A stretch of DNA of 64,000 nucleotides, taken from Rhodococcus sp. CH91. GTDB taxonomy: Bacteria; Actinomycetota; Actinomycetes; Mycobacteriales; Mycobacteriaceae. The notes under the pieces are model-generated. The model saw nothing but the letters and a program-made list of their open reading frames with translations, ran no database searches and was not told the DNA's origin. The position numbers and the translations under genes are program-made. The stretch is taken from positions 292,074-356,073 of the forward strand of contig NZ_JAKFYR010000003.1 in assembly GCF_022554085.1 (NCBI RefSeq), given 5' to 3'. The stretch's first letter is position 1, and each line of letters begins with the position of its first letter. Below are positions 1 through 7,539 of this stretch, one piece after another.

Positions 1-648
1 TTCGAGGTTCGTATCCGAGCGTGCCTGCCGGAGCTGTTCGAGGCGCGCGTCGAGTTCGGCCTGCAGTACGGGGTCGGGCCCACCCTGCTCGTCGCCCGTG
101 GCACTCGCAGCGAGGTCGGCGCGCAGACCGGCGACGACGGCGTCGAGTTCGGCGACACGCGCATCGCGCGCCGCCCGATTGCGATCGGTCTGCGCACGGT
201 CGAGTCCGGTGACGACGACCTGCGCGAGGCGGTCGGCGCCCTCCTGAGAATCGGCACGCGCGGTCACTGTGAGCAGGGTCGGCGACGAACCGTATCCGAC
301 GTCGATACTCGATGGGAGTTCCGCAGGATCGGTGTTCGTCTCGGCAGCCACCGCGGCGACCACGGCGGAATCCTGGGAGAGCGCCACATAGGGGGCGATG
401 AGCTGCCCGAGCGTCGCATCCGAGCCGGAGACCGACGAGGTCGTGCGGATCTCGGCGACGAGCGACGATTCGTACACCCCGGGACCGCTGTCGCGGACGA
501 AGAACACCGCGACCGCGGCGACCGCGGCGACGAGGGCGGCGGGCACGGCGACCCGGGCGAGATCGCGGGCATGCCCCACGAGATCGACGGTCGGTGGAAC
601 ACCGAGCTCACGACGCAGTTCTGCATCGCGGATGCTTCGTTCGGACAC
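1..648 (-). CDS. Wzz/CpsC-like chain-length protein (partial)
   Basis: The gene runs off the left edge; 216 codons are visible. The product has a short cytoplasmic N-terminus, one hydrophobic segment at about residues 31-50, an extracytoplasmic region, and a helical stretch rich in Leu, Arg, Glu and Ala from about residue 165 to the edge, which reads as coiled coil. This is the architecture of Wzz/CpsC-type proteins that set polysaccharide chain length at the membrane. A second membrane segment or a C-terminal kinase domain would lie outside the window. GTG 648 is the chosen start; an AAAGG lies about 10 nt before it. The glycosyltransferases to the right support a polysaccharide role. The family call rests on architecture rather than on a diagnostic motif. 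Confidence 0.6.
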   Translation of the reverse strand, partial: MSERSIRDAELRRELGVPPTVDLVGHARDLARVAVPAALVAAVAAVAVFFVRDSGPGVYESSLVAEIRTTSSVSGSDATLGQLIAPYVALSQDSAVVAAVAAETNTDPAELPSSIDVGYGSSPTLLTVTARADSQEGADRLAQVVVTGLDRAQTDRNRAARDARVAELDAVVAGLRADLAASATGDEQGGPDPVLQAELDARLEQLRQARSDTNLE

Positions 649-736
649 GTTGCACAGGCCTTTCGCTGCCGCCCGGACAGGGCACGTCGCCAGTGTGTCG
701 CGACGAATCGGGCAAACGTTACCCCGGCGGCCCGTG

Positions 737-1510
737 TCAGCTTCCGAGGAGCCAGCGCGGTCGCGACCACATCTGCCAGGTTTCCGCGACACGCGCCCCC
801 GCAGCGAGATAGAGGGGCGTGACCCGCGGCCGCGTCAGCCCGCACATGGTCACCGGTCCACGCTGCGCGTAGGTGTGTGCGGCACCCGCCCGGATCAGAC
901 TGTTCGCGTATCCGCGGCGCTGCCGCCCGGCGCGGGTTCCGAGCGACCACACCGTCCGGATCGGCCCGCTGTCCAGTAGCAGCGTGCAGCACTGCAACTG
1001 TCCGTCGTCGACGATGCCGACCACGGCGGCACCGGGTGTCCGCGCGACGGCATCCGCGTAGGCGACGGCGGCGGTACCGGGAACGATGCCGAACGCTCCG
1101 GAAGCGAGTTCCCGGGCCTGCGCCATTTCGGCTCCGCCGAGTGTCCGGAACCGAGGGTCGACCGGCGCATCGTGGGCGTCGAGACAGGTCAGGTCCAGCG
1201 AACCCGCACACACCCAGCCGTGATCGGCCAGGACCTGCGCGGCACCGAGACCGTGCCCGGCGAGCAGGATGATGGAGGGGTGCCCGGCGTCGGTCAGCAC
1301 CTCGTAGACGTGTTCCGCATGGGCGGCGACGTCACCGTCGTGCACGAGTGCGAGGTTGTAGTCGGGATCGGGCGCACCGGTGATACCCACCCACCAGCCT
1401 TCCCCCTCGTCGTAACCACCCGCGGACGTCAGGGCACGCATGCTCGCGCCGTAGGCACGGCGTATGTCTCCCGGTGACGCGAAAGCTCTCTTCTCGGAGA
1501 CGATCTCCAC
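737..1510 (-). CDS. GNAT-family N-acetyltransferase
   Basis: Encodes 257 residues. The C-terminal half carries the acetyl-CoA pyrophosphate-binding pattern of GNAT enzymes (Q-R-R-G-Y-A within about residues 195-203), followed by the expected strand and helix up to the C-terminus. The N-terminal half is less typical and may be a second, degenerate GNAT fold. The substrate cannot be told. GTG 1510 was preferred over upstream in-frame starts because a strong GGAAGGAGGGG ribosome site sits just before it. It lies 88 nt upstream of the Wzz-like gene and is transcribed with it, so it could modify a surface sugar or amine, but that is only inferred from position. Confidence 0.75.
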   Translation of the reverse strand: MEIVSEKRAFASPGDIRRAYGASMRALTSAGGYDEGEGWWVGITGAPDPDYNLALVHDGDVAAHAEHVYEVLTDAGHPSIILLAGHGLGAAQVLADHGWVCAGSLDLTCLDAHDAPVDPRFRTLGGAEMAQARELASGAFGIVPGTAAVAYADAVARTPGAAVVGIVDDGQLQCCTLLLDSGPIRTVWSLGTRAGRQRRGYANSLIRAGAAHTYAQRGPVTMCGLTRPRVTPLYLAAGARVAETWQMWSRPRWLLGS

Positions 1511-1621
1511 GCGCCCCTCCTTCCTGCTGCACGGACTCCCGGCTGTATCCCTACACGCTCGCCGCAGAGAACACATCGGCGGCGCCCGTCCGGGTGCCGC
1601 CGATGTCCCGAATTCCGTGGA

Positions 1622-2251
1622 TCAGGACGGGTTGCCGATCAGATCGCGCAGGAACTTGATCACGAACTGGAGCGGATCGACCGGCGCGGGTGCGGTCTCG
1701 GGGGCCGGAGGCACCTCGCCGGACTCCGGCGCCGGGGCCGGCTTCGCCTGCGGCGCCGGGGCCGGCTTCGCCTGCGGTGCTGCACCGCCGCCGTTGCCGA
1801 CCGTCACGGGAATACCACCGGTGAAGGGGCGGCCCGATGCGTCGAAGATGTTCTCGTACTGCTTGCCGGACGCGTCCTGGCAACCCCAGAACACCTTGTA
1901 GGTGCCGTCGGTGATCGCCTGCGGACCGGCCTGGGACGGTGCGCCGTTGTTCACGTAGAGCGCGCTCGAGGTGCTCGTGTTACGCACCGAGAAACTCGAG
2001 CCCGCGGGCTGATTGTCGATCCGGCCCGACGGATCGGCGGTGTCCACGGTGCCGGGCTTCAGAACGTAGGTGACACAGGTGACGCCGAGATCGACGTCGG
2101 CCCGGGACAGGTCGAAGTCGACGACGACGGCGCCGTTCTCCGCCTTCACCGACACGCTCGGACCCGCAGCGGACGAGACGCCGGGAACGGCGAGTGCCAG
2201 CAAGGCGGCACCCGACGCCGCGACGGCAGCCTTCTTCACAACAGAATTCAT
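1622..2251 (-). CDS. Exported protein with Pro/Ala-rich tail
   Basis: Encodes 209 residues that I do not assign to a named family. An N-terminal signal peptide is clear (two Lys at 6-7, hydrophobic core 8-23, likely cleavage after SSA near residue 28). The mature part has two cysteines (about 59 and 124) that could form a disulfide, then a low-complexity stretch at about 158-192 with a repeated Pro-Gln-Ala-Lys-Pro-Ala-Pro-Ala unit, and a short hydrophobic end. ATG 2251 was chosen over an upstream in-frame ATG because it starts a proper signal peptide and has GGGGAGG in front. A secreted, wall-spanning protein is the best reading; its function is unknown. Confidence 0.75.
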   Translation of the reverse strand: MNSVVKKAAVAASGAALLALAVPGVSSAAGPSVSVKAENGAVVVDFDLSRADVDLGVTCVTYVLKPGTVDTADPSGRIDNQPAGSSFSVRNTSTSSALYVNNGAPSQAGPQAITDGTYKVFWGCQDASGKQYENIFDASGRPFTGGIPVTVGNGGGAAPQAKPAPAPQAKPAPAPESGEVPPAPETAPAPVDPLQFVIKFLRDLIGNPS

Positions 2252-2392
2252 CGATTTTCCTCCCCGTACTTCGATGTCGGCGGCCGCTTTCGGGCGGCAC
2301 ACCGTCGATCGCGCCCGACTCGCGTAGTCGCGGGCACGTATACGAGGACGTTACCGTGAGGTCTCGGTGCTGTCGCGGCGAGATGGCCGGCG

Positions 2393-2683
2393 CTACGGAG
2401 ACGTCCGATCCACGTGCCCGAGGTCACGGCCGGGATCGACGATGTCGCGTACACGCTGCTTCAGCGTCGATATTTCCGGGAAACCCTTGTCCCTCTGCCG
2501 ATCCCACACTGACGTCTCGTTCACGTCGATTCGGAACACTCCGCCGGTCCCGGGGACGAGCGCCACCTCCCCGAGGGCGGTACCGAAGGTGTTCAGCAAT
2601 TCCTGGGCCATCCAGGCCGCACGCAGCAACCAGCGGCACTGCGTGCAGTAGGTGATCGCCACGCGGGGAGCCTGCTCCGTCAT
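2393..2683 (-). CDS. SelW/Rdx-family CxxC protein
   Basis: Encodes 96 residues. The protein matches the Rdx (SelT/SelW/SelH) thioredoxin-like fold: a first beta strand ending in Tyr-Cys-Thr-Gln-Cys (Cys13, Cys16), a helix with Arg-Trp-Leu, and the later strands with Gly-Gly-Val-Phe and a Trp. In eukaryotic SelW the second residue of the pair is selenocysteine; here both are cysteine, as in most bacteria. A thiol redox role in the cytoplasm is expected from the family, with unknown partner. ATG 2683 starts the protein directly before the first strand. The gene is alone on its strand between the exported protein and a pair of hairpins. Confidence 0.85.
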   Translation of the reverse strand: MTEQAPRVAITYCTQCRWLLRAAWMAQELLNTFGTALGEVALVPGTGGVFRIDVNETSVWDRQRDKGFPEISTLKQRVRDIVDPGRDLGHVDRTSP

Positions 2684-2737
2684 GGGCGAAGAATATCGAT
2701 CCGTCGGACCACGAACATCCCGGCCTCCGGAAAGGGT

Positions 2738-2777
2738 GAAGCCCCGGCAATCGTGGTGGTGGATCGGCCGGGGCTTC
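2738..2777. terminator. Perfect 11-bp hairpin
   Basis: GAAGCCCCGGC at 2738-2748 pairs perfectly with GCCGGGGCTTC at 2767-2777 across an 18-nt loop. It lies in the gap between the start of the SelW-like gene and the end of the small membrane-protein gene, so it most likely ends transcripts coming leftward from 2911-3072. There is no U-run. Confidence 0.55.
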
Positions 2778-2778
2778 G

Positions 2779-2812
2779 GCACAGACCGATGATGGGGGTG
2801 ACCGGTCTGTGC
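2779..2812. terminator. Second perfect 10-bp hairpin
   Basis: GCACAGACCG at 2779-2788 pairs with CGGTCTGTGC at 2803-2812 over a 14-nt loop. It begins two bases after the previous hairpin. The tandem pair may be a two-part terminator or part of a structured RNA; sequence alone cannot separate these. Confidence 0.5.
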
Positions 2813-2910
2813 AGTCGCCCTCACAGGGGGGACAGGAGGACGACGCGGAGCCGAGTCTAATCAGACGGTTCGGTTACTCGCGAGTACCGCGACAAGTCCG
2901 TCCCGGCGTG

Positions 2911-3072
2911 TCAGGACGTCACCGGAGGATTCGCGGAATCGCGCTGCTCGCGCTGCGCCTCGACGAGTTCTTCCTCGGTCTCGGCGACGTACAGGAACCG
3001 CCCGAGCACGAGCGCGCCGAGAGCCGAGAGGCCCAGCCACGCTGCCAGAGCCGATGCGATCCACACCCACAT
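2911..3072 (-). CDS. Small single-span membrane protein
   Basis: A 53-residue open frame from ATG 3072 to TGA 2911. Residues 2-27 form one clear membrane helix (Trp-Val-Trp-Ile start, Ala/Leu-rich), and the rest is a charged Glu/Gln/Arg tail of about 25 residues with a helical pattern. Codon choice is GC-rich in third positions like true genes nearby, which supports expression. I do not recognise the family. It sits upstream of the tandem hairpins and downstream of the glycosyltransferase pair on the same strand, with 83 nt between, so it may belong to the end of that transcript. Confidence 0.6.
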   Translation of the reverse strand: MWVWIASALAAWLGLSALGALVLGRFLYVAETEEELVEAQREQRDSANPPVTS

Positions 3073-3155
3073 GGCTCACAGTGTGCGCGAATCCTCCGCC
3101 GACACCAAACATGCGAGATCACAACATGGTTGCGAATGCACTACTCGAGGATGAC

Positions 3156-4268
3156 TCACAACGGCGTTTCGGACATCCCCAGCGCCCTCGCCATCGCCGG
3201 AAGTGTCACGCCGATATCGTGATGCTCCTCCACTCTGCGACGGGCAGAAGCGACGGTCCCCTCTCGCAAGGCGGGTTCGGCGAGGATCCGCCGCAGCGCC
3301 TCTACCAGGGCTTTCGCGTCTCCCGGAGGCACCAGCACGCCTGCTCCGCCGGCCAGATATTCCGCGGTGCCGCCGTGATCGGTTCCCACGACGGGCACCC
3401 CGTGCGCCATCGCTTCGAGCACCCCCAGGGGCCCGGCCTCGGGCGACGTACTGGCCGAGACCATCACGTCCCAGACGGCGAAGACATCCGCGGGATCGAC
3501 CGAGCCGAGGAACGAGACCCGCCCACGCAGATCGGGACGATCCGCACGACGTTTCAGTTCGTCGAGAAAGGGTTCGTCTCCGGGGAACGGCACTCCCGCC
3601 ACGTCGAGGTGGAGATCGGGAATCTCCGCGACGGCCTCCAGCAGGACCCGATGCCCTTTCCACTCCGTCACCGAGGCGAGGATGCCCACCCGCGGCAGCG
3701 GGACCGCCCTCCGCACCTCCGCGGGCGGAGCTGCCGGGATCGGGACACCGTTCGGTGCGACGACCACGGAGTATCCGCATTCACGGACGGGGACGGCCGT
3801 GGCCCCGGAGACCGCGACCGCCTCCATCACCGCGGCCCTGCCCAGCCATGCGACGAGACGCTGCTTCCGGGACGACAGGGTGTCGTGCACCAGCCACGAG
3901 ACGCGATCGCATCGTGGCGCGCCCGCCACCGCGAGCCGCACCGACGGCAGCGCGAACAGCGAGTTGCAGACCACCCGGGCCGGCCGGCGGGCGAGCTCGC
4001 GGCGAATCCGCACACCTCCCGCCAGCCATCGGAACGGCAGGCTCACGAGCCCGGCGAGCCGGCCGAGACCGGTTTGCCCCCACATCCCCAGCCTCGGCAT
4101 CCTGACGTGCGCGCAGCCGGCCGGCAGCGCGTCGGCGAGCGGCCCGTCCGGGCACGCCACGCAGACCCGCAGGCCCTGTGCGAGTGCGACGTCCACGAGC
4201 GCGAGCATGACCTTCTCGGCACCCGAACGCTGTCCCGTGTGGCCGACGAACAACAGCGAACCATTCAC
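3156..4268 (-). CDS. Family-4 glycosyltransferase
   Basis: Encodes 370 residues, the usual length for a GT-B fold GT4 enzyme. The N-terminal acceptor domain opens with a first strand and a Gly-rich loop containing Ser-Gly-Ala-Glu (about 15-18). The C-terminal nucleotide-sugar domain has the GT4 signature E-A-G-P-L-G-V-L-E-A-M followed by G-V-P-V-V at about 276-294. A cytoplasmic, membrane-associated transferase that adds a sugar to a growing lipid-linked glycan is expected. Its ATG overlaps the end of the next upstream gene by 4 nt (ATGA), so the two transferases are translationally coupled. The donor and acceptor are not predictable. Confidence 0.88.
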   Translation of the reverse strand: MNGSLLFVGHTGQRSGAEKVMLALVDVALAQGLRVCVACPDGPLADALPAGCAHVRMPRLGMWGQTGLGRLAGLVSLPFRWLAGGVRIRRELARRPARVVCNSLFALPSVRLAVAGAPRCDRVSWLVHDTLSSRKQRLVAWLGRAAVMEAVAVSGATAVPVRECGYSVVVAPNGVPIPAAPPAEVRRAVPLPRVGILASVTEWKGHRVLLEAVAEIPDLHLDVAGVPFPGDEPFLDELKRRADRPDLRGRVSFLGSVDPADVFAVWDVMVSASTSPEAGPLGVLEAMAHGVPVVGTDHGGTAEYLAGGAGVLVPPGDAKALVEALRRILAEPALREGTVASARRRVEEHHDIGVTLPAMARALGMSETPL

Positions 4269-5416
4269 CGCGGGGCGACCGTCCGGTGCACTCGGTACAG
4301 CAGGTCGGTCAGCCGCGCGGCGGTGGTGCGGATATCGAACGACTCCGCGATCCGCGCGTGTGCTGCGACCCCCATCTCCCGGCGGCGGACACCGTCTGCG
4401 AGCAGCAAGCGCAGCGCAGCGAGGAGCGCGTCGTCGTCGCCGTGCTCGACGAGAAGGCCGGTCTCACCATCGACGACCATCTCCGGAATCGCCCCCACCG
4501 TCGAGGCGACGACGGGGAGTCCAGCCGCACCGGCTTCGAGAATCACGTTGGGTGCCTGGTCCATTCCCGAGGGGAAACACATCAGATCCGCGGCGGCGAG
4601 GATGTCCCACAACCGGTCGTCGCCGCTGACGAGGTCGTTCACGACCTGTACTCCCGGCAGATCCGGAACGCGATCGTGCGTGACGAGAACCAGATCGCAG
4701 ACCTGCCGCAGATACTGCTGATGCAGTCGCAGGAGGGTGTTGCCGCCCTTGCGTTCCATGCTCGTACCGACGAAGACGATCGAGGGCCGCGAGTGGTCCG
4801 AGCGATCGGGCACGCGCCGCTCCCCCGTGAGGAAGGGCGACCAGATACCCGGCGCCATCGTCACCACCTTCTCCTCGGGCAGCCCGTAGACCGGTCCTGT
4901 CAACGACGACGCGGTGCGCCGGCCGTTGGCGACCACGGTCGTGGCCGCGTCGAGTACCGGTCGCTCGAAACGCGCCGCGGCACGCACCGCGAGCGAAGTG
5001 AAGCGGGTCGGCGCGCGGTACGGGAGCAGGTAGGCGTTGAGCTCGTTGGTGCTGTCGGTGGTGACGACGGTGGGATACGAGGCCACCAGGTCGGCCGAGC
5101 CGAGCATGCAGTTCTGCGTGTACACGTGCAGGACGTCGATATCGCCGCGGGCCAGTCGTTCGTCGACGCGGCGCCGCAACCCCCGGGAATGGACGAGTTG
5201 CCCGCGCAGAGCCTGCAGATCGAGATCGAGCCGCCCGAGGACCGGGACCGGCGCCCGCAGGATCTTCCCGCCGAGTCCGGGTCCGTCGGCGTCGAGGAAC
5301 TCGACGACGAGATCGTCGCGTTCGGCGAACGCCCGCCGCAGCGAGTGATGGACCGTTGCGTGCCCACCGATGTTCTCGTTGACGAACAACGCCCGCAGAG
5401 GTTGCCGCACTTGCAC
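4265..5416 (-). CDS. Family-4 glycosyltransferase
   Basis: Encodes 383 residues. The N-terminus has the GT4 first strand with Asn-Glu-Asn-Ile-Gly-Gly-His, and the C-terminal half carries the donor-binding pattern A-P-N-V-I-L-E-A-G-A-A-G-L-P-V-V at about 288-303, with the Glu of the EX7E motif near 293. It is the first gene of a two-gene leftward unit. It diverges from the cellulose-synthase-like operon at 5551, and the 134-nt gap between them must hold promoters for both directions. Likely role: building a surface polysaccharide or glycolipid; specificity unknown. Confidence 0.88.
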   Translation of the reverse strand: MQVRQPLRALFVNENIGGHATVHHSLRRAFAERDDLVVEFLDADGPGLGGKILRAPVPVLGRLDLDLQALRGQLVHSRGLRRRVDERLARGDIDVLHVYTQNCMLGSADLVASYPTVVTTDSTNELNAYLLPYRAPTRFTSLAVRAAARFERPVLDAATTVVANGRRTASSLTGPVYGLPEEKVVTMAPGIWSPFLTGERRVPDRSDHSRPSIVFVGTSMERKGGNTLLRLHQQYLRQVCDLVLVTHDRVPDLPGVQVVNDLVSGDDRLWDILAAADLMCFPSGMDQAPNVILEAGAAGLPVVASTVGAIPEMVVDGETGLLVEHGDDDALLAALRLLLADGVRRREMGVAAHARIAESFDIRTTAARLTDLLYRVHRTVAPR

Positions 5417-5550
5417 ATCTCCGTTTCGCCCGATTCGCGTACTGCGTGGGGATCGAGGTCCCCCACAATTTCGTTACAAGAAGGCAACAACCCGACGGAT
5501 GCTCCGAGTATCTGCAACAAGATCATGATCACTCTGAATAAGTTGGACGA

Positions 5551-7539
5551 GTGACTTTTCTTCGTTCCGGCCCCAACCTTCGGCGCAGAATTCCCGCGAC
5601 CCTCTTGGCGTCGATCCTGTTGTGCGCGAACCCTTTTACCGCTTCCGCACAGGAATATCCTGCTCCGTCGCTCGCCGGGACGGGCGAAGTGAGCTTTCCG
5701 GCGCGCACTCTCGGATTCGGACCGAGCGTCGATTTCCGTGGCCATTCCGACACCGTCACCCTCACCGTTCCCGTGCCGGACGGGCTGACTCCTGCGGCGC
5801 TGGACACCACCGCGCAGCTCCCGGCGAACGTGGCGCGGGGATGGCTCGACGTCGAGTCCGACGGCCGGTTGCTCACCCGGGTCGAGCTACCGCCCGGCGG
5901 TGACCTCGTACCCCTGTCGATCCCTCTCACCGGTGCCGTCGTGGACGACGACGTCGCCGTGATCTCACTCGATCTGAATCTGACCGCCGTCGACAACATC
6001 TGTCCGGAGGACTGGACCTCCGAGTCGGTGCGATTGCGCGACGGCGTGATCCGTTACGCCGGAATCCCGACGATCCCGGCGGTGGTCGCCGACTATCTGC
6101 CACCTGTCCTCGACCGTCTCGAACTGTATCTGACCGAAGGACCCACGGACGCCGAGGCGACTCTCACGCTCGATCTCGCCGCAGCCGTGACGGCGCGCTA
6201 TTCCGGGCGGCAGGTGCCGGTGGACGTACGCGAACTGCCACCGAACGGCATTCCGCCGGCTGCGGACAGCCCGTTCGTCCGGCAGATCGTCGTCCGCGAA
6301 GGCGGAGAGACGGGCATGGAGCTCGGCGCCGTGCCCGGAGGACCACCCGCCCTGTACATCCGCGGCGACTCCGGCACCCTGCTCGACCAGGGCCGCATGG
6401 TCACCGGGTCGCTGTCCGGCCTCGCCGTGGGCTCCGATGTCGCCGCCGGCTCGGCCGGGATCTCCCCGATGCTCCCACCCGAGTCGACCACCCTGTCCGA
6501 TCTAAGGGTCACCGACCTCGAGGTGAGCGGACTCGGCGCCGCCGAGGTGCATCTCTTCCTCGACCAGGCGGAATTCGGCCGTCCGGTCCGCGACGTGAGC
6601 ATCGACCTGAAGGGGTCCTACACCCCGCTCCCCGACAATCAGGGCGGGCTGATCACCGTCACCGCCGGGGACGTTCAGCTCGACGCGTGGGCAGCCGACG
6701 CGAGCGGCGTCATCGACCGCGTCGTCACCCTCCCGAACTCGTCCCTCGGGCGGCTCACCGATGTCACCGTCGCGCTCCGCACCACCGGTGCGCAGCAGCA
6801 CTGCGGCCTCCAGCAACCCGTCGCCCTGAGTATCGACGGCAACAGTCGTGTCTCGAGCACCCTCGCCGATCCGCCCGCCCCCGTCGGTTTCCCGTCCGTC
6901 CCGCAGAGCCTGATGCCGCAGATGAACGTCACCACCGCGGACCGCACCCTGATCGACGTCGCACGCGCGGTCGAACTCGTCGCAGGACTCCAGTCGCTCA
7001 CGACCCGTCCCCTCGACCCGGAATGGGTCTCGATCGACGAAGCGCTGGCCTCGACGGCCCCCGCTCTCGTCGTCTCGGCGAACGGCGTCATGCCCGAGCA
7101 ACTGCAGTCGAAGCTGCCGCTCGTCCGCACCGAGGACCGCCGGTTCGAGGTGCGCAACGCCACCGGTGAGAGCACCAGCCTCACCTTCGGAACCGAGGTG
7201 GACTTCGCGTCGCTGCAGGTCGTGCGGGACGGTGGGCGTACCGTGCTCGTCGCCACCTCCACCGGCGTGCCCGAGGAACTCGACCGGACCCTCGCGTGGC
7301 TCGCCGCCGAACCCGGTCGCTGGTTCGAGCTCCAGGGCAGCGTACTGTTCACCGCCCCCGACCGGGATCCGATCGCTCTCACCGAGGCCGGTGCTCAGGG
7401 CGACGGCAGCGAGCCGGTACCGGGATCGGACAGCACGGTGACGACGGTGGTGATCGCGGGCGTGGCCCTGCTCGTCGCCGGTGCGGTGGGCGCCGCAGCA
7501 TGGGTGCTCTCACGCCGTCGCGGCGCGCAGTCACGGTGA
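5551..7539 (+). CDS. BcsB-like exported polysaccharide synthase subunit
   Basis: Encodes 662 residues: a signal peptide (cleavage near Ala-Ser-Ala at 31-33), a long beta-rich extracytoplasmic region, and one C-terminal membrane helix at about 631-653 followed by an Arg-rich stop. This is the layout of BcsB, which anchors the cellulose-synthase channel outside the membrane. The first repeat reads like BcsB: a start near Leu-Gly-Phe-Gly, alternating hydrophobic strands, and a Cys-Pro-Glu-Asp-Trp segment at 151-155; a second Cys lies near 418. GTG 5551 directly precedes the signal peptide. Its stop overlaps the next start. The assignment is by architecture and context, since BcsB proteins diverge strongly. 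Confidence 0.68.
   Translation: MTFLRSGPNLRRRIPATLLASILLCANPFTASAQEYPAPSLAGTGEVSFPARTLGFGPSVDFRGHSDTVTLTVPVPDGLTPAALDTTAQLPANVARGWLDVESDGRLLTRVELPPGGDLVPLSIPLTGAVVDDDVAVISLDLNLTAVDNICPEDWTSESVRLRDGVIRYAGIPTIPAVVADYLPPVLDRLELYLTEGPTDAEATLTLDLAAAVTARYSGRQVPVDVRELPPNGIPPAADSPFVRQIVVREGGETGMELGAVPGGPPALYIRGDSGTLLDQGRMVTGSLSGLAVGSDVAAGSAGISPMLPPESTTLSDLRVTDLEVSGLGAAEVHLFLDQAEFGRPVRDVSIDLKGSYTPLPDNQGGLITVTAGDVQLDAWAADASGVIDRVVTLPNSSLGRLTDVTVALRTTGAQQHCGLQQPVALSIDGNSRVSSTLADPPAPVGFPSVPQSLMPQMNVTTADRTLIDVARAVELVAGLQSLTTRPLDPEWVSIDEALASTAPALVVSANGVMPEQLQSKLPLVRTEDRRFEVRNATGESTSLTFGTEVDFASLQVVRDGGRTVLVATSTGVPEELDRTLAWLAAEPGRWFELQGSVLFTAPDRDPIALTEAGAQGDGSEPVPGSDSTVTTVVIAGVALLVAGAVGAAAWVLSRRRGAQSR

Noticed and set aside
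264-1211. A 315-codon minus-strand frame overlapping the Wzz-like and GNAT genes
   Set aside because: It overlaps two better-supported genes on the same strand in another frame and reads as Arg/Ser/Pro-rich noise.
2871-2892. TTACTCGCGAGTACC as another copy of the fatty-acid operator
   Set aside because: It lacks the GGTA half in the right place, lies at the 3' side of a small gene rather than in a promoter, and is a different palindrome.
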